This document shows positions 23,465 to 33,626 of a DNA stretch of 38,409 nt, piece by piece. A model generated the notes under the pieces. The model was not told the origin of the DNA. It saw nothing but the letters and a program-made list of their open reading frames with translations, and did no database searches. Origin of the DNA: an uncultured Alistipes sp. Lineage in GTDB: Bacteria; Bacteroidota; Bacteroidia; Bacteroidales; Rikenellaceae. The translations under genes and the position numbers were made by a program. The stretch lies in contig UQNV01000019.1 of NCBI GenBank assembly GCA_900542505.1, positions 1 through 38,409 on the forward strand, written 5' to 3'. The first letter of the stretch is position 1. Each line of letters starts with the position of its first letter.

Positions 23465-25749
23465 ATGATGAAAAAACTTTACCTCTTTCTGCTGCTCTTC
23501 CTCACAGGAACATTCAGCGCAACCTTCACATCGTGCGACTCGGACGAGGACGGGAACGGTCCGTTAGTCGTTCCCGCAAACTCCTTCGCCTACAACAGAG
23601 ACGTCCAGCCGTTCGCCTCCGTACTTTATGTCTATATGTCTATGACGAGGTGGAGGGCATCTACACCTTCTACTTCTCGCCCTCCGACGGCATCACCGAC
23701 CTCGATGCCATGTGGCAGGCCAACGACTACATCCGAATCATCACCCCGATGCCCGCAGGCGACGTAAATCTGCTTGAAGAGGGCAATGAGCTCTCCTACA
23801 ACGAACTGATTGTTTCGCCCGCAACGGCCGAAAACATGGTGCAGAACACGCTCTCGCTGCGTCTGCCCAAGCTGAGCGAGGTGAAGATGTCGCTCAAGGT
23901 CGAGACGGCCGACGGCCAGACGCTCGACGCCAACTACAGCGGCACCTGCATCCGCATCACCAAGGAGCGCGAACAGGGCCCCGCCGTCGAGCTCGACACC
24001 CCGATGTTCAGCTGGTACATCGGCAAATCTTCGGCCGGCACCAACAACATCTACATGGCCATGGGCAACGCCCCCTACTCGATTTACCTCGGCACGCAGT
24101 TCTCCTACAAGGAGGATGCCGACGCCCTGGTGCTCGACTGCTTCATCGACAGCGGCGACGAGTGGCAGACCTTCCCCACGGGCACCTTCAAGAGCAGCGT
24201 CCGCTACGGCGACCATACCTTCCACGCCTCCAACAGCTACGTCCTGCGCTATGAGGGCGGCAGCTACACGCAGTTCCCCATCACCAGCGACGTGGTCATC
24301 GAGCGCGAGGGCAACATCACCACCATCACCACCGCCTACGTCGACGGCTACGGCGTCGAGCACGAGGTTACCTTCACGGGCGACCTGCGCGTGGGCAACG
24401 GTCTGAGCATGCCGCAGAACGCCCATCTGATGCGCGACATCGACTTCGTGGGCGACTACGGCGAAGGCACCTACCACGGCGACCTGTTCAAATGCGGCAG
24501 CGGCATCTCGGAGGTAACCATCTACGACGAGGAGAGCGACAACGACGAGCCCGACAGCTACGCCGTCAATCTGGTGCTCTTCAGCACGAAGTTCCTCGAC
24601 CCGAAGAACGAGCGCAAACTCGTCGAGGACGAATACGTCTACTCGGAATCCTACGAGCAGGGAACCTGGATGCCGACGGCCGAACTGGAGGTCCTCGGTG
24701 TAATCTTCCCCTTCGGCACCTACGGTGTGTTTGCCGACGGAAGCTCGCAAACGGGCTTCTACTCCTATGCCACCGGCGGCACAATCAACATCAAGGAGCT
24801 CGGCAACACCGACTACGAAATCACCTTCGACCTGGTAGCACAGAGCGGCTACAACATCAAGGGCAGCTTCACGGGTGACATCTTCCTCACCGACGCGTCG
24901 AACGACGACGAAAACGACGGTTCGTCGACGCTGACCGAGGACCTGCACCTCGACGTGGATTACATCCAGCAGGCCCGCTGCTACCCGCAGACGGAGATTT
25001 ATGTCGCCGGCATGGGATACATCCCCGTGGATGAAATCACCACCATCGCCCAGCCGGCCGCCATCGCGCCGTGCGGCTACCAGTATATCGACATCGGTCT
25101 GGCGACGGGCACCTACGAGCATGACCCGACGGGCGAATACGTCGACCCGGGCAAACTCCACGAGGGTGACATCATCCGCCTCGACCTGCTCGTCGAGCCG
25201 GGCGACCAGGACAAGATTACGACGGGTACCTACACCATTACGCGTAACCGCTACCTGAACACGCTCCAGCCCGGAGCCTGCTACCGCGGCTACCAGGCCA
25301 CGGACCATATCGGCACCCGCTGGCTCTACATCTCCAGCGCTATCGGCAACGGCAAGCCCCGCTACTACCATGACCCCAACTACATGGTACAGAACGACTG
25401 GCTCAACATCCCCTCGATGACCGGTTACGCAAGCCTCTACGAAGGCACCGTCACCATCACGAAGGCCGACGGCGGCGACAACTGGTACACCTTCGAAGTC
25501 AACGGCGAGGATGTGCTGCACCACAAGATTACCGGCTCGTGGACCGGACCGGTCGTACTGGGCGGCTCCGACACGCCGGTGGCCGACTCGGGCAAGCACT
25601 TCGACGAGGAAGACTCCGCATCGAGCGGTGCCATCGACGGAGGTTCGACCACCCAGCGCGAGCTCCGCAAAAAGCCCATCGAGAATCTGCGCGAGTATGT
25701 GACGAAGCCCGTCGAGAGCCAACCGTTCAAGCGCGCCGAATTCCGGTAG
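23465..25749 (+). pseudogene. Surface lipoprotein gene, frameshifted by an 8-bp duplication
   Basis: The 5' frame encodes MMKKLYLFLLLFLTGTFS with lipobox FTSC at Cys24. An acidic DSDED follows, of the type that directs Bacteroidetes lipoproteins to the outer surface. At 23627-23642 TATGTCTA is present twice in tandem. The original frame then runs on in nonsense and stops at 23767 (100 residues). Removing one copy joins VLYVY to DEVEGIYTFYFSP and restores a protein of 758 residues. The paralogue downstream reads SAIYELDDNDNYAFYLSPTAGIT at the same place, which supports the repair. The long body is beta-rich, without catalytic motifs I recognise. The gene is off as sequenced; slipped-strand switching could restore it. 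Confidence 0.85.
23627..23642 (+). repeat. 8-bp tandem duplication (TATGTCTA x2) that breaks the lipoprotein frame
   Basis: Copies lie at 23627-23634 and 23635-23642, followed by TGACGAG. A net gain of 8 shifts the frame by two. The first copy starts on a codon boundary of the signal-peptide frame, and dropping either copy gives TAT GTC TAT GAC GAG. Confidence 0.9.
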
Positions 25750-25772
25750 AGCACCTCTCCCCGAACCTCACC

Positions 25773-25807
25773 GAAGAGCGCGGGAGCCATCCGCACCCGC
25801 GCTCTTC
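25773..25807 (+). terminator. Hairpin between the two lipoprotein genes
   Basis: A perfect 12-bp stem (25773-25784 with 25796-25807) with an 11-base loop lies 24 bases after the first stop codon. The following sequence is pyrimidine-rich without a clean T-run. It may attenuate transcription into the second gene, for which no separate promoter was seen. Confidence 0.5.
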
Positions 25808-25842
25808 TTCCTCCATTTTCTCACCATCAAACCCCCGAACTC

Positions 25843-27732
25843 ATGAAAGCAAATTATTGGACAGGACTCCGCGTCCTGACATGGTCCGTATTATTTGCGG
25901 CAGGAGGTTTTGCATCCTGCTCGGATGACAACGAACAGGGTGAACCCACGCCGCCGCCCGTCGTCCTGAACAACCAAATCGAACTCGACGGCGCAACGCC
26001 CGTCGACATCCGCTCGGCCATCTACGAGCTGGACGACAACGACAACTACGCCTTCTACCTCTCCCCCACGGCCGGCATCACCCGCATCGAGGAGATGGAG
26101 GCCGCGAACGACTACCTGCGCGTGACGGTGGACGACCCCAAGGGGCTGTTCGACCCGGCAGCCGACGCCTTCGAGTTCTCGTACGGCGGCATTACGGTCT
26201 CCGACCGCACGATGTCGACCGTCGAATCGCTCGAGCTGGAGGTGGGCTACACGGAGGCCTCGGCCCGGCTGAAGCTCGTCATCGAGCTCAAGACGGCCGA
26301 TGAACGCTCGCTGCGCGTGAACTACGACAACACCTGCAACGTGGCCGCCCTTCCGATACTGGAGAACGAGTATGAGCTCGACGGCACGCCGACGGCCATC
26401 GGCAGCGCCGTGGCCCGGAAGAACCCCTCGGAGGGTCTGACGACCTACGGCTTCTATGCCGAGAGCGGCGTGACGGAGCCTTCGGAGGATATCCAGGGGC
26501 TGACCATCGTTCTGGGCGAGGTATCGACGACCGAAATCGACCTGTCGACGGCCGACCCGGCACAGGTATCGGTACGCTGCGGCGACTTCACCAACGGCGA
26601 GGGCACGACCGGCACGCTCCACATCGGCACCGACGCCAACGGCAAACTGACCCTCACGCTCGATGCCGAGCGCGACGGACTCCGCCTGCGCGCCGCCTAT
26701 ACGGGCGACTACACCATGAGCTACGAGGGCAACCGCTTCCTGCGCGTCACCCAGGGCAGCGAGGTCACCGAGACTCCCCTGACGAAGATTTTCGCCACGT
26801 CGGGCACCTCGAGCGTGCTGATGTTCGGCACGGCCGATGTCGAATCGCCCGAGCAGCTCGCGGAGGGAGACTATGCCGTTGCACTGACGTTGACGGCCAA
26901 CCAGCTCAAGGGCGGCACCTTCGGAACCGGCGATTTCCGCATCCGTCTCTTCGACTACAAGACCTACAAGACCTACGACAACTCGAAAGTCGATGAGCTG
27001 ACCGGCTCGCTGACGGTTGCCCGCATGGAAGACGACAAGACGCTCTTCCTGCAGCTGGAGGTGACCTTCCCCGACGGCCCGAAGATTGAAAGCGAATGGC
27101 TTGGCACGACTACGGCCGTCGACATGGAGCCCGACCTGACTCCCGTCGCCCCCTTCCGTTCGCACTTCACCCTCACGGCGGCCGACGGCACGACCGTCCA
27201 TCTGGACAAGGATTTGGGTTCGGTCGAGATGCGCATGCAGAAGAACTACAAGCTGCGCGGCGGCGACCCCGCGTATGGCGGCGCGACCTTCGACGCCTAC
27301 TTCTTCTACTTCCGTCCGGCGGGCGAGGAAACGACGAGCATCACCGACACCTACACCATCCCGCAGCTGATGCTCTGCGCGTCGGCCGTTCCGACCGACG
27401 GAGAACTCGACCTGGCGTCGGGCGACGAGGCGCTCCACTGGAACTTCAAGTACACGACCGAAAAGAGCAAGCTCTACTTCACCGAGTACTTCGAGAACTA
27501 CCAGATGTTCGGCAGCTGGACCTACCGCTGCCCGGACGACGTGAAGGTGACCGTTGTCAAGAACGACGACAAGACGTGGAAAATCACCTTCCGCATGGTT
27601 GACTACGGCCGCTTCAGCAACTACTCCTCCACCAAGGAGGGTACGCAGGGCACCGTGCTCATCGAGTGGGAGGGTCCAATGACCAAGTACTCGGGCTCGG
27701 AAACCAACGACCTGACCGACGCCGACTATTGA
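25843..27732 (+). CDS. Surface lipoprotein, paralogue of the preceding gene
   Basis: This 629-residue protein has a signal peptide and lipobox GFASC (Cys26), followed by SDDNEQGE, an acidic surface-export signal. After a Pro-rich spacer, residues of about 45-110 align with the same region of the upstream gene product (FYLSPTAGITRIEEMEAANDYLRV against FYFSPSDGITDLDAMWQANDYIRI). The rest is predicted beta-sheet-rich from its alternating pattern and Thr/Asp/Glu content. I do not recognise a named domain. The pair arose by duplication. Surface binding or adhesion is possible but unproven. It ends at a strong terminator. Confidence 0.85.
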   Translation: MKANYWTGLRVLTWSVLFAAGGFASCSDDNEQGEPTPPPVVLNNQIELDGATPVDIRSAIYELDDNDNYAFYLSPTAGITRIEEMEAANDYLRVTVDDPKGLFDPAADAFEFSYGGITVSDRTMSTVESLELEVGYTEASARLKLVIELKTADERSLRVNYDNTCNVAALPILENEYELDGTPTAIGSAVARKNPSEGLTTYGFYAESGVTEPSEDIQGLTIVLGEVSTTEIDLSTADPAQVSVRCGDFTNGEGTTGTLHIGTDANGKLTLTLDAERDGLRLRAAYTGDYTMSYEGNRFLRVTQGSEVTETPLTKIFATSGTSSVLMFGTADVESPEQLAEGDYAVALTLTANQLKGGTFGTGDFRIRLFDYKTYKTYDNSKVDELTGSLTVARMEDDKTLFLQLEVTFPDGPKIESEWLGTTTAVDMEPDLTPVAPFRSHFTLTAADGTTVHLDKDLGSVEMRMQKNYKLRGGDPAYGGATFDAYFFYFRPAGEETTSITDTYTIPQLMLCASAVPTDGELDLASGDEALHWNFKYTTEKSKLYFTEYFENYQMFGSWTYRCPDDVKVTVVKNDDKTWKITFRMVDYGRFSNYSSTKEGTQGTVLIEWEGPMTKYSGSETNDLTDADY

Positions 27733-27782
27733 CGGCGCACGACCTCGGCCGCAGGGCTCCTGCGGTCGGGAGCGGTACGAAG

Positions 27783-27814
27783 AAAACCCCGGCATGGAAC
27801 CATGCCGGGGTTTT
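27783..27814. terminator. Strong bidirectional terminator between lipoprotein and nuo operons
   Basis: A 14-bp stem of AAAACCCCGGCATG and its complement (27783-27796 and 27801-27814) encloses a four-base loop. A's lie before it and T's after it, serving both convergent operons. Confidence 0.88.
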
Positions 27815-27939
27815 CCATATTATCATCGCTCGGGCGCGGATACAGGAACAACACGTGCGCAGGCGCATGCAGGCCGAGCGCTCCGGAGGGGCCGTGAAGG
27901 CCGCGGGTCGGAGGGCCGCCCGCCGCCCCGAGGGGCAGG

Positions 27940-29367
27940 CTACATGCCGAAGGCGTGGAGGCCGATGCCGTCGTAGACGGCGCTCACCACGCCGAGCAGC
28001 AGCACGCCCGCCAGGCAGAGCACCAGCGCCGCGCGCGTATAGCCGTCGCTGCGGAACGATGCGATGGGCGAGTCGTTGGGGGTGATGTACATCGCCTTGA
28101 CCACCAGCAGGTAGTAGTAGAGCGAGATGACCGTATTGAGCAGGGCGATGAAGACCAGCACGTAGAATCCCTCGCGGAAGGCGGCGGCGAAGATGAAGAA
28201 CTTCGAGAAGAAGCCCGCGAAGGGCGGGATGCCCGCCAGCGAGAAGAGCCCCAGCGTCATGACCAGCGTAAGGCGCGGATTGGTGCGGTAGAGGCCGTTG
28301 TAGTCGTCACGCAGCACCTTGCCGCTGTGCTGCTCGACCGTCGAGATGACCCCGAAGACAGCCAGGTTGGCCGCCAGGTAGACCAGCACGTAGAAGACCA
28401 GCGAGGTCATGCCGAAGGCCGTACCGCCGATGACGCCCAGCATGATGTAGCCCGCCTGCGAGATGGACGAGAAGGCCATGAAGCGCTTGAGGTCCTGCTG
28501 CCGGATGGCGAAGAGGTTGGCCACCGTGATGCTGAGGATGATGACCCAGTAGAGGAGCGTCTGCCACTCGCGGACCATCGGGCCGAAGACCTTCACGAGG
28601 ACAGCCATCAGCACGAAGGCCGCCGCACCCTTCGAGACCACCGAAAGGTAGGAGGTCACCGCCGTGGGGGCACCCTGGTAGGTGTCGGCCGTCCAGAGGT
28701 GGAACGGCACGAGCGAGAGCTTGAAGCCCAGGCCGGCAAAGAAGAAGACCAGCGCCATGATTTGAAGCGGCGAGCCGGTGATGCGGGGCACCATGTCGTC
28801 GAAGTAGAGCGTACCGGTGGTGCCGTAGAAGAACGAGATGCCGTAGAGCATCAGACCGCTCGCAAAGAGGGCGCAGAGGATGTATTTGGCCCCCGCCTCG
28901 GCCGAGTGGTGCCTGTACTTGTCGAAGGCGACCAGACAGGCCATCGGCACCGAGGCCAGCTCGAGGCCGATGAAGAAGAGCAGGAAGTTGGCCGCGCCAA
29001 TCATGAAGTACATGCCCAGCAGCGTCGAAAGGGTGAGGATGTAGAACTCACCCTGCTTGTGGGCCGTATCCTCACGCCGCAGCCACGCGGTGGCCTGCAT
29101 GCAGACCACCAGCGCGCCGATGGAGAGGACACTCTTGATGACCGTGTGCATGGGCACATAGCGGAACATACCGCCGAAGAGGTCGCACGACGACGCCTTG
29201 GGGACGATGTTGAGCAGAATCGCCACGGTGAGCAGCGTGCAGGCTACGGCGGCGAAGTAGCGGCGGCCCCGTTCGCCGGCAATCAGGTCGTAGAGGAAGA
29301 GCAGGACGATGACCGCAATGAGCGACAGCTCGGCCTGCATGTAGGTGAATATGTTGCTGTATTCCAT
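27940..29367 (-). CDS. nuoN: Complex I-like subunit N (antiporter-like)
   Basis: This 475-residue membrane subunit has about 13-14 helices and belongs to the Mrp-antiporter-like proton-pumping subunits. Family motifs include [49 protein letters not shown] and [16 protein letters not shown]. It is the last gene of the operon, starting 9 bases after nuoM. A short empty stretch and the terminator at 27783 follow it. Confidence 0.95.
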   Translation of the reverse strand: MEYSNIFTYMQAELSLIAVIVLLFLYDLIAGERGRRYFAAVACTLLTVAILLNIVPKASSCDLFGGMFRYVPMHTVIKSVLSIGALVVCMQATAWLRREDTAHKQGEFYILTLSTLLGMYFMIGAANFLLFFIGLELASVPMACLVAFDKYRHHSAEAGAKYILCALFASGLMLYGISFFYGTTGTLYFDDMVPRITGSPLQIMALVFFFAGLGFKLSLVPFHLWTADTYQGAPTAVTSYLSVVSKGAAAFVLMAVLVKVFGPMVREWQTLLYWVIILSITVANLFAIRQQDLKRFMAFSSISQAGYIMLGVIGGTAFGMTSLVFYVLVYLAANLAVFGVISTVEQHSGKVLRDDYNGLYRTNPRLTLVMTLGLFSLAGIPPFAGFFSKFFIFAAAFREGFYVLVFIALLNTVISLYYYLLVVKAMYITPNDSPIASFRSDGYTRAALVLCLAGVLLLGVVSAVYDGIGLHAFGM

Positions 29368-29376
29368 AGGACCGAA

Positions 29377-30861
29377 TCAGTTGATGAGGTGCGCGATGAT
29401 TTCCGACACGCTCGAGCGGAGCATGTCGCTGACCCACAGCGGTGCAAGGCCCAGGCCTGCCACTGCGGCGATGAGGCAGATGACCGAGAGGCGCTCGTCC
29501 CACGTGGCGTCGGAGAGCTTCAGGTGTTCGGGGTTCTCGCAGGTGCCGTAGAGGATGCGGCCGATGACCCGCAGGATGTAGACCGCCGTGATGACAATCG
29601 AGGTGCAGGCGATGACGGTCACCACGCGGTGGAAGGTGTCGTCGTGCATGAAGGCGCCGTTGAAGATGGTCATCTCGGCCACGAAGCCGCTCAGGCCCGG
29701 CAGTCCGAGGTTGGCCAGGCCGGCGATGACGTAGCCGACGGCCAGGAAGGGCATGACGCGCATCAGGCCGCGCAGCTGGCGGACGTCACGCGTATGGGTG
29801 CGGCCGTAAATCATGCCGATGAGGGCGAAGAAGAGGGCCGTCATCAGTCCGTGGCTCAGCATCTGGAGGATGGCGCCGGTCGCCGCCGTGGTGTTCATCA
29901 TCAGGATGGCGAAGAGCACCAGTCCGCAGTGCGAGACGGACGAGTAGGCGTTGATATACTTCAGGTCGGTCTGCACGCAGGCCGAGAGTGCGCCGTAGAC
30001 CACCGAGATGGCGGTCAGGATGATGAAAATCCAGCTCAGCTCCTGTGCCGCGTCGGGCAGCAGGTACATCGCCACGCGGAAGCAGCCGTAGCCGCCCAGC
30101 TTCATCAGCACGCCGGCGTGGAGCATCGAGACGGCCGTCGGGGCCGAAGCGTGGCCGTCGGGACTCCACGTATGGAAGGGGAAGAGCGCCCCCAGCACAC
30201 CGAAGCCCACGAAGACGAGCGGGAACCAGACGCGCTGCAGCGAGAGGGGGATGTTGTGCAGCGCGGCGATTTCATTGATGTTCATCGTCGTGGCGCCTGC
30301 ACCGAAGTAGATGCCCAGGATGCCGATGAGCAGCAGTGCCGAGCCGCCCATGAGCATCAGCGTGAGCTTCATGGCCGAGTACTCCTTGCGGCCGCTGCCC
30401 CAGACGCCGATGAGCAGGTACATGGGGATGAGCGCCACCTCGTAGAAGAGGAACATCGTGAAGAGGTCGACCGAGATGAAGAACCCGAAGACGCCGACGC
30501 TCAGCAGGCTGTACCAGAGGAAGTACTCCTTGACCTGGTCCTTCATCTGCCACGAGGCGAAGGTGCCCGTGAAGACGATGATGGCCGAGAGCAGCAGCAT
30601 GGCCACCGAGATGCCGTCGACACCCACCGCATAGTGGATGTTGAGCGGCGCATACCAGACGTGGCTCTCCGTGAAGAGCATGGCGGCGCTCTCGCCCGCC
30701 TCCCTCAGCCCGAGGTAGCGGAAGACAAGCAGCACGGCCAGCGCCAGAAGCAGCGAGGCGCCCGTCACCATGACGGCATGAATCTGCCGCGTGCTCTTCG
30801 AGAGCCAGAGGCCCAGCATCATGAGCAGCGGGATGGCGGGGAACAGGGATAACATATTCAT
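29377..30861 (-). CDS. nuoM: Complex I-like subunit M (antiporter-like)
   Basis: This 494-residue subunit is homologous to NuoL/N and forms a proton channel in the membrane arm. Motifs include FFISVDLFTMFLFYEVALIPMYLLIGVWG, FHTWSPDGHASAPTAVSMLHAGVLMKLGGYG and NAYSSVSHCGLVLF. It starts 13 bases after nuoL. Length is normal. Confidence 0.96.
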   Translation of the reverse strand: MNMLSLFPAIPLLMMLGLWLSKSTRQIHAVMVTGASLLLALAVLLVFRYLGLREAGESAAMLFTESHVWYAPLNIHYAVGVDGISVAMLLLSAIIVFTGTFASWQMKDQVKEYFLWYSLLSVGVFGFFISVDLFTMFLFYEVALIPMYLLIGVWGSGRKEYSAMKLTLMLMGGSALLLIGILGIYFGAGATTMNINEIAALHNIPLSLQRVWFPLVFVGFGVLGALFPFHTWSPDGHASAPTAVSMLHAGVLMKLGGYGCFRVAMYLLPDAAQELSWIFIILTAISVVYGALSACVQTDLKYINAYSSVSHCGLVLFAILMMNTTAATGAILQMLSHGLMTALFFALIGMIYGRTHTRDVRQLRGLMRVMPFLAVGYVIAGLANLGLPGLSGFVAEMTIFNGAFMHDDTFHRVVTVIACTSIVITAVYILRVIGRILYGTCENPEHLKLSDATWDERLSVICLIAAVAGLGLAPLWVSDMLRSSVSEIIAHLIN

Positions 30862-30874
30862 AGTGCGACTCGTT

Positions 30875-32767
30875 TTAGCAGATTAACAACAGGAGCAGCG
30901 TGAAGCCCATCGCGCCGCCGAGGAACCAGATGCAGTAGCGCTGCACGTTGCCGCTCTGCATCTCGCGGATGGCCCACGAGGCGCTCTGCGTCGCCGTGGC
31001 CAGCAGGTTGAGGAAGCCGTCGACCACGTGGCGGTCGAACCAGGCGATGGGGGTCGAGATGCAGCCGAAGATGATGCGGTGGGTGACGAACTGATAGACC
31101 TCGTCGATGTAGAAGCGGTGGTAGGCCGCGCGGTGGAGTCCCGCAAAGCGCTCGGCCAGGCGGTCGGCCACGGGCTGCTTCTCGCGGGCATACATCCAGG
31201 TGGCCAGCGCGATGCCCGCAACGGCCACGCAGAGGCTCAGCGCAGCGACGCCTCCCTCGATGTGGATGTCGTACGACGTGCCGTCGGAGGAGATGAAGTG
31301 TCCGAAGGGGAGCCAGCCGGCGACGAGCGTCACGACGCCGAGCACCACCAGCGGCAGGGTCATCGTCCAGGGGGCCTCGTGGGGCGTGTGGGCGGCGTGG
31401 AGCTCGCGGTTCTCGCGGCCCCAGAAGATGCCGTAGTAGAGGCGGAACATGTAGAAGGCGGTCATGCCGGCGATGAGGGTCATCACCCACCCCATCACGG
31501 GGCTGAACGAGAAGCAGGCCGCAAGGATTTCATCCTTCGAGAAGAAGCCGCTCAGGGGCCAGATGCCGGCGATGGCCAGGCAGGCCACCAGGAACGTGAC
31601 GTGCGTCAGGGGCATGTAGCGCCGCAGGCCGCCCATGGCCGACATCTCGTTGGAGTGGACGGCGTGGATGATGCAGCCGGCGCCGAGGAAGAGCAGCGCC
31701 TTGAACATGGCGTGGGTGAAGAGGTGGAACATCGAGGCCATGTAGCCCAGACCTCCGGCGTGGGGGTCGGCCGAGGTGCAGACGCCCAGCGCCACAATCA
31801 TGAAGCCGATTTGGGAGATGGTACTGAAAGCCAGCACGCGCTTGATGTCGCTCTGCACGCAGGCCACCGCGGCGGCGTAGAGCGCCGTGAAGGCGCCGAT
31901 GTAGGCCGTCCAGTGGAGCACCTCGGGGGCGCAGCCGACGAACAGGGGGAACATGCGCGCCACCAGGTAGACGCCCGCAACGACCATCGTCGCGGCGTGG
32001 ATGAGCGCCGAGACGGGCGTCGGGCCCTCCATGGCGTCGGGCAGCCAGATGTGGAGCGGGAACATGGCGCTCTTGCCGGCGCCGCCGACGAACATCAGCC
32101 CCAGCGCCAGCGGAATCATCGCACCGGCCGAGGCGAGCAGCCGCGCGTCGGGCGTGAAGGAGAAGGTGCCGGCGTAGTAGCCGTAGACGAGGATGCCGAC
32201 AAGGAAGCCCAGGTCGGCGAAGCGCGTCACGATGAAGGCCTTCTTCGAGGCGGCGATGGCCTCGGGCCTGGTGTAGTAGAAGCCGATGAGCAGGTAGGAG
32301 CTGACGCCCACCAGCTCCCAGAAGAGGTACATCTGGAAGATGTTCGTCGCCACGACCAGCCCCATCATGCTCATGGTGAAGAGCGACAGGAAGGCGTAGT
32401 AGCGCTGGAAGCCCCGCTCGCCCTTCATGTAGCCCAGCGAGTAGATGTGGACCATGAGCGAGACGGTCGATATGACGACGAGCATCATCACCGAGATGGG
32501 GTCGAGCAGCACGCCCAGGTCGATGTGGAGCGACTCGCTGATGGGCAGCCAGACGCTGTTCCACGGGATGAGGGTCGGATAGAGCCCCTCGGCGTCGCGT
32601 CCGGCGCCGAAGTAGGCTGCGGCCGTCCACCAGCTCACCAGCGCCACGACGGCCACCACGGCCGTACCGACGGCTCCCGCGGCGGCGGGTTTGAGCTTCA
32701 TGCCGAAGAGCCCCAGGAAGAGGAAGCTCAGCAGCGGAAGCAGCAGGATGAGAATCGTATATTCCAT
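30875..32767 (-). CDS. nuoL: Complex I-like subunit L (antiporter-like, with lateral helix)
   Basis: This 630-residue subunit is the distal pump of the membrane arm, with a C-terminal amphipathic extension and final membrane helix. Motifs include FFWELVGVSSYLLIGFYYTRPEA in the form YLFWELVGVSS, HIWLPDAMEGPTPVSALIHAATMVVAGVYLVAR, and LAFSTISQIGFMIVALG. It follows nuoK by 22 bases. It is an ordinary NuoL and not an MrpA or NDH-F variant, as judged by gene order and length. Confidence 0.96.
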   Translation of the reverse strand: MEYTILILLLPLLSFLFLGLFGMKLKPAAAGAVGTAVVAVVALVSWWTAAAYFGAGRDAEGLYPTLIPWNSVWLPISESLHIDLGVLLDPISVMMLVVISTVSLMVHIYSLGYMKGERGFQRYYAFLSLFTMSMMGLVVATNIFQMYLFWELVGVSSYLLIGFYYTRPEAIAASKKAFIVTRFADLGFLVGILVYGYYAGTFSFTPDARLLASAGAMIPLALGLMFVGGAGKSAMFPLHIWLPDAMEGPTPVSALIHAATMVVAGVYLVARMFPLFVGCAPEVLHWTAYIGAFTALYAAAVACVQSDIKRVLAFSTISQIGFMIVALGVCTSADPHAGGLGYMASMFHLFTHAMFKALLFLGAGCIIHAVHSNEMSAMGGLRRYMPLTHVTFLVACLAIAGIWPLSGFFSKDEILAACFSFSPVMGWVMTLIAGMTAFYMFRLYYGIFWGRENRELHAAHTPHEAPWTMTLPLVVLGVVTLVAGWLPFGHFISSDGTSYDIHIEGGVAALSLCVAVAGIALATWMYAREKQPVADRLAERFAGLHRAAYHRFYIDEVYQFVTHRIIFGCISTPIAWFDRHVVDGFLNLLATATQSASWAIREMQSGNVQRYCIWFLGGAMGFTLLLLLIC

Positions 32768-32789
32768 AGGAAGACGTTTTTCGGAGCGT

Positions 32790-33098
32790 TTACCACTTCA
32801 TTTCGCGCAGGCTCTTGACGCGGATGTTGCGGATGTTGCGGTAGATGTTGATGATGATGGCGATGGCCACGGCCGTCTCGGCCGCGCTGATGCCGATGGC
32901 AAAGAGCGTGAAGAAGAATCCCTCGAGGTGCTCGGGGAAGAGGAAACGGTTGAAGACCACGAAATTGATGTCGACCGAGTTGAGAATCAGCTCGACCGAG
33001 ATGAGCATCGCCAGCAGGTTGCGCCGCGTGACGAAACCGTAGAGTCCCACGAACATCATGATGGTCGAGAGGACGAGGTAGTATTCCATGTGTATCAT
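32790..33098 (-). CDS. nuoK: Complex I-like subunit K
   Basis: This 102-residue, three-helix subunit resembles MrpC. The two conserved membrane Glu residues lie in LISVELILNSV and SAAETAVAIAI, which carry the quinone-to-pump proton relay. The start may be the ATG at 33098 (MIHMEYY) or the in-frame one at 33089. Confidence 0.95.
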   Translation of the reverse strand: MIHMEYYLVLSTIMMFVGLYGFVTRRNLLAMLISVELILNSVDINFVVFNRFLFPEHLEGFFFTLFAIGISAAETAVAIAIIINIYRNIRNIRVKSLREMKW

Positions 33099-33113
33099 AG
33101 TCGCAGGCTTTTT

Positions 33114-33623
33114 TTAACGTTTGCGGGCGATGAGGATGCTGCCCACGATGCAGGCCAGCAGCAGGATGCTGATGACCTCGAACGGAAGGGCGTAGCCGTA
33201 CTTCGAGGTGCTCATCAGCGTATGGCCGATTTCGCTCACCGGCAACTCGCCGTGGACGAAGTGTTCGGGGCGGAAGTCGTGGCGCAGCGTCACGTAGAGG
33301 CAGATGCCCAGGCTGAGCAGCGTCGCGGCCAGTCCGACGAAGAGTTTATAGCCCTTCAGCTCCTCGGTCTTGTCGCCCTCGCTCGAGGTGAGCAGAATCG
33401 AGAAGACGTAGAGCACGGTGATGCCGCCCGCATAGATGAGCAGCTGCACGGCACCCAGGAACGAGTAGTTGAGCTGGAAATAGATGCCCGCCGTGCCGAA
33501 AAGCACGAACAGCAGGTAGGTCGCCGCACGCAGGATACGGCGCGTCGTTACGGCCAGCAGCGCACTGACGGTCGTGAAGAGCGCCAGCACGATGAAGACG
33601 ATGAGTTCGAGTGTTATCTCCAT
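33114..33623 (-). CDS. nuoJ: Complex I-like subunit J
   Basis: This 169-residue subunit has five predicted helices. The conserved NYSFLGAVQLLIYAGGITVLYVFSILL segment near the third helix contains the pi-bulge region of NuoJ. It lies 3 bases after nuoI. Confidence 0.94.
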   Translation of the reverse strand: MEITLELIVFIVLALFTTVSALLAVTTRRILRAATYLLFVLFGTAGIYFQLNYSFLGAVQLLIYAGGITVLYVFSILLTSSEGDKTEELKGYKLFVGLAATLLSLGICLYVTLRHDFRPEHFVHGELPVSEIGHTLMSTSKYGYALPFEVISILLLACIVGSILIARKR

Positions 33624-33626
33624 GGC

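Noticed and set aside
23533..25749. Lipoprotein body as an independent gene starting at 23533
   Set aside because: The first 35 codons would be the signal-peptide region read in the wrong frame, giving an Arg-rich lead without any signal; the 8-bp duplication explains the break better.
27955..30852. Plus-strand open frame of 965 codons opposite nuoN and nuoM
   Set aside because: Antisense shadow of two conserved genes in high-GC DNA; product is His/Asp/Glu/Arg-rich without any domain.
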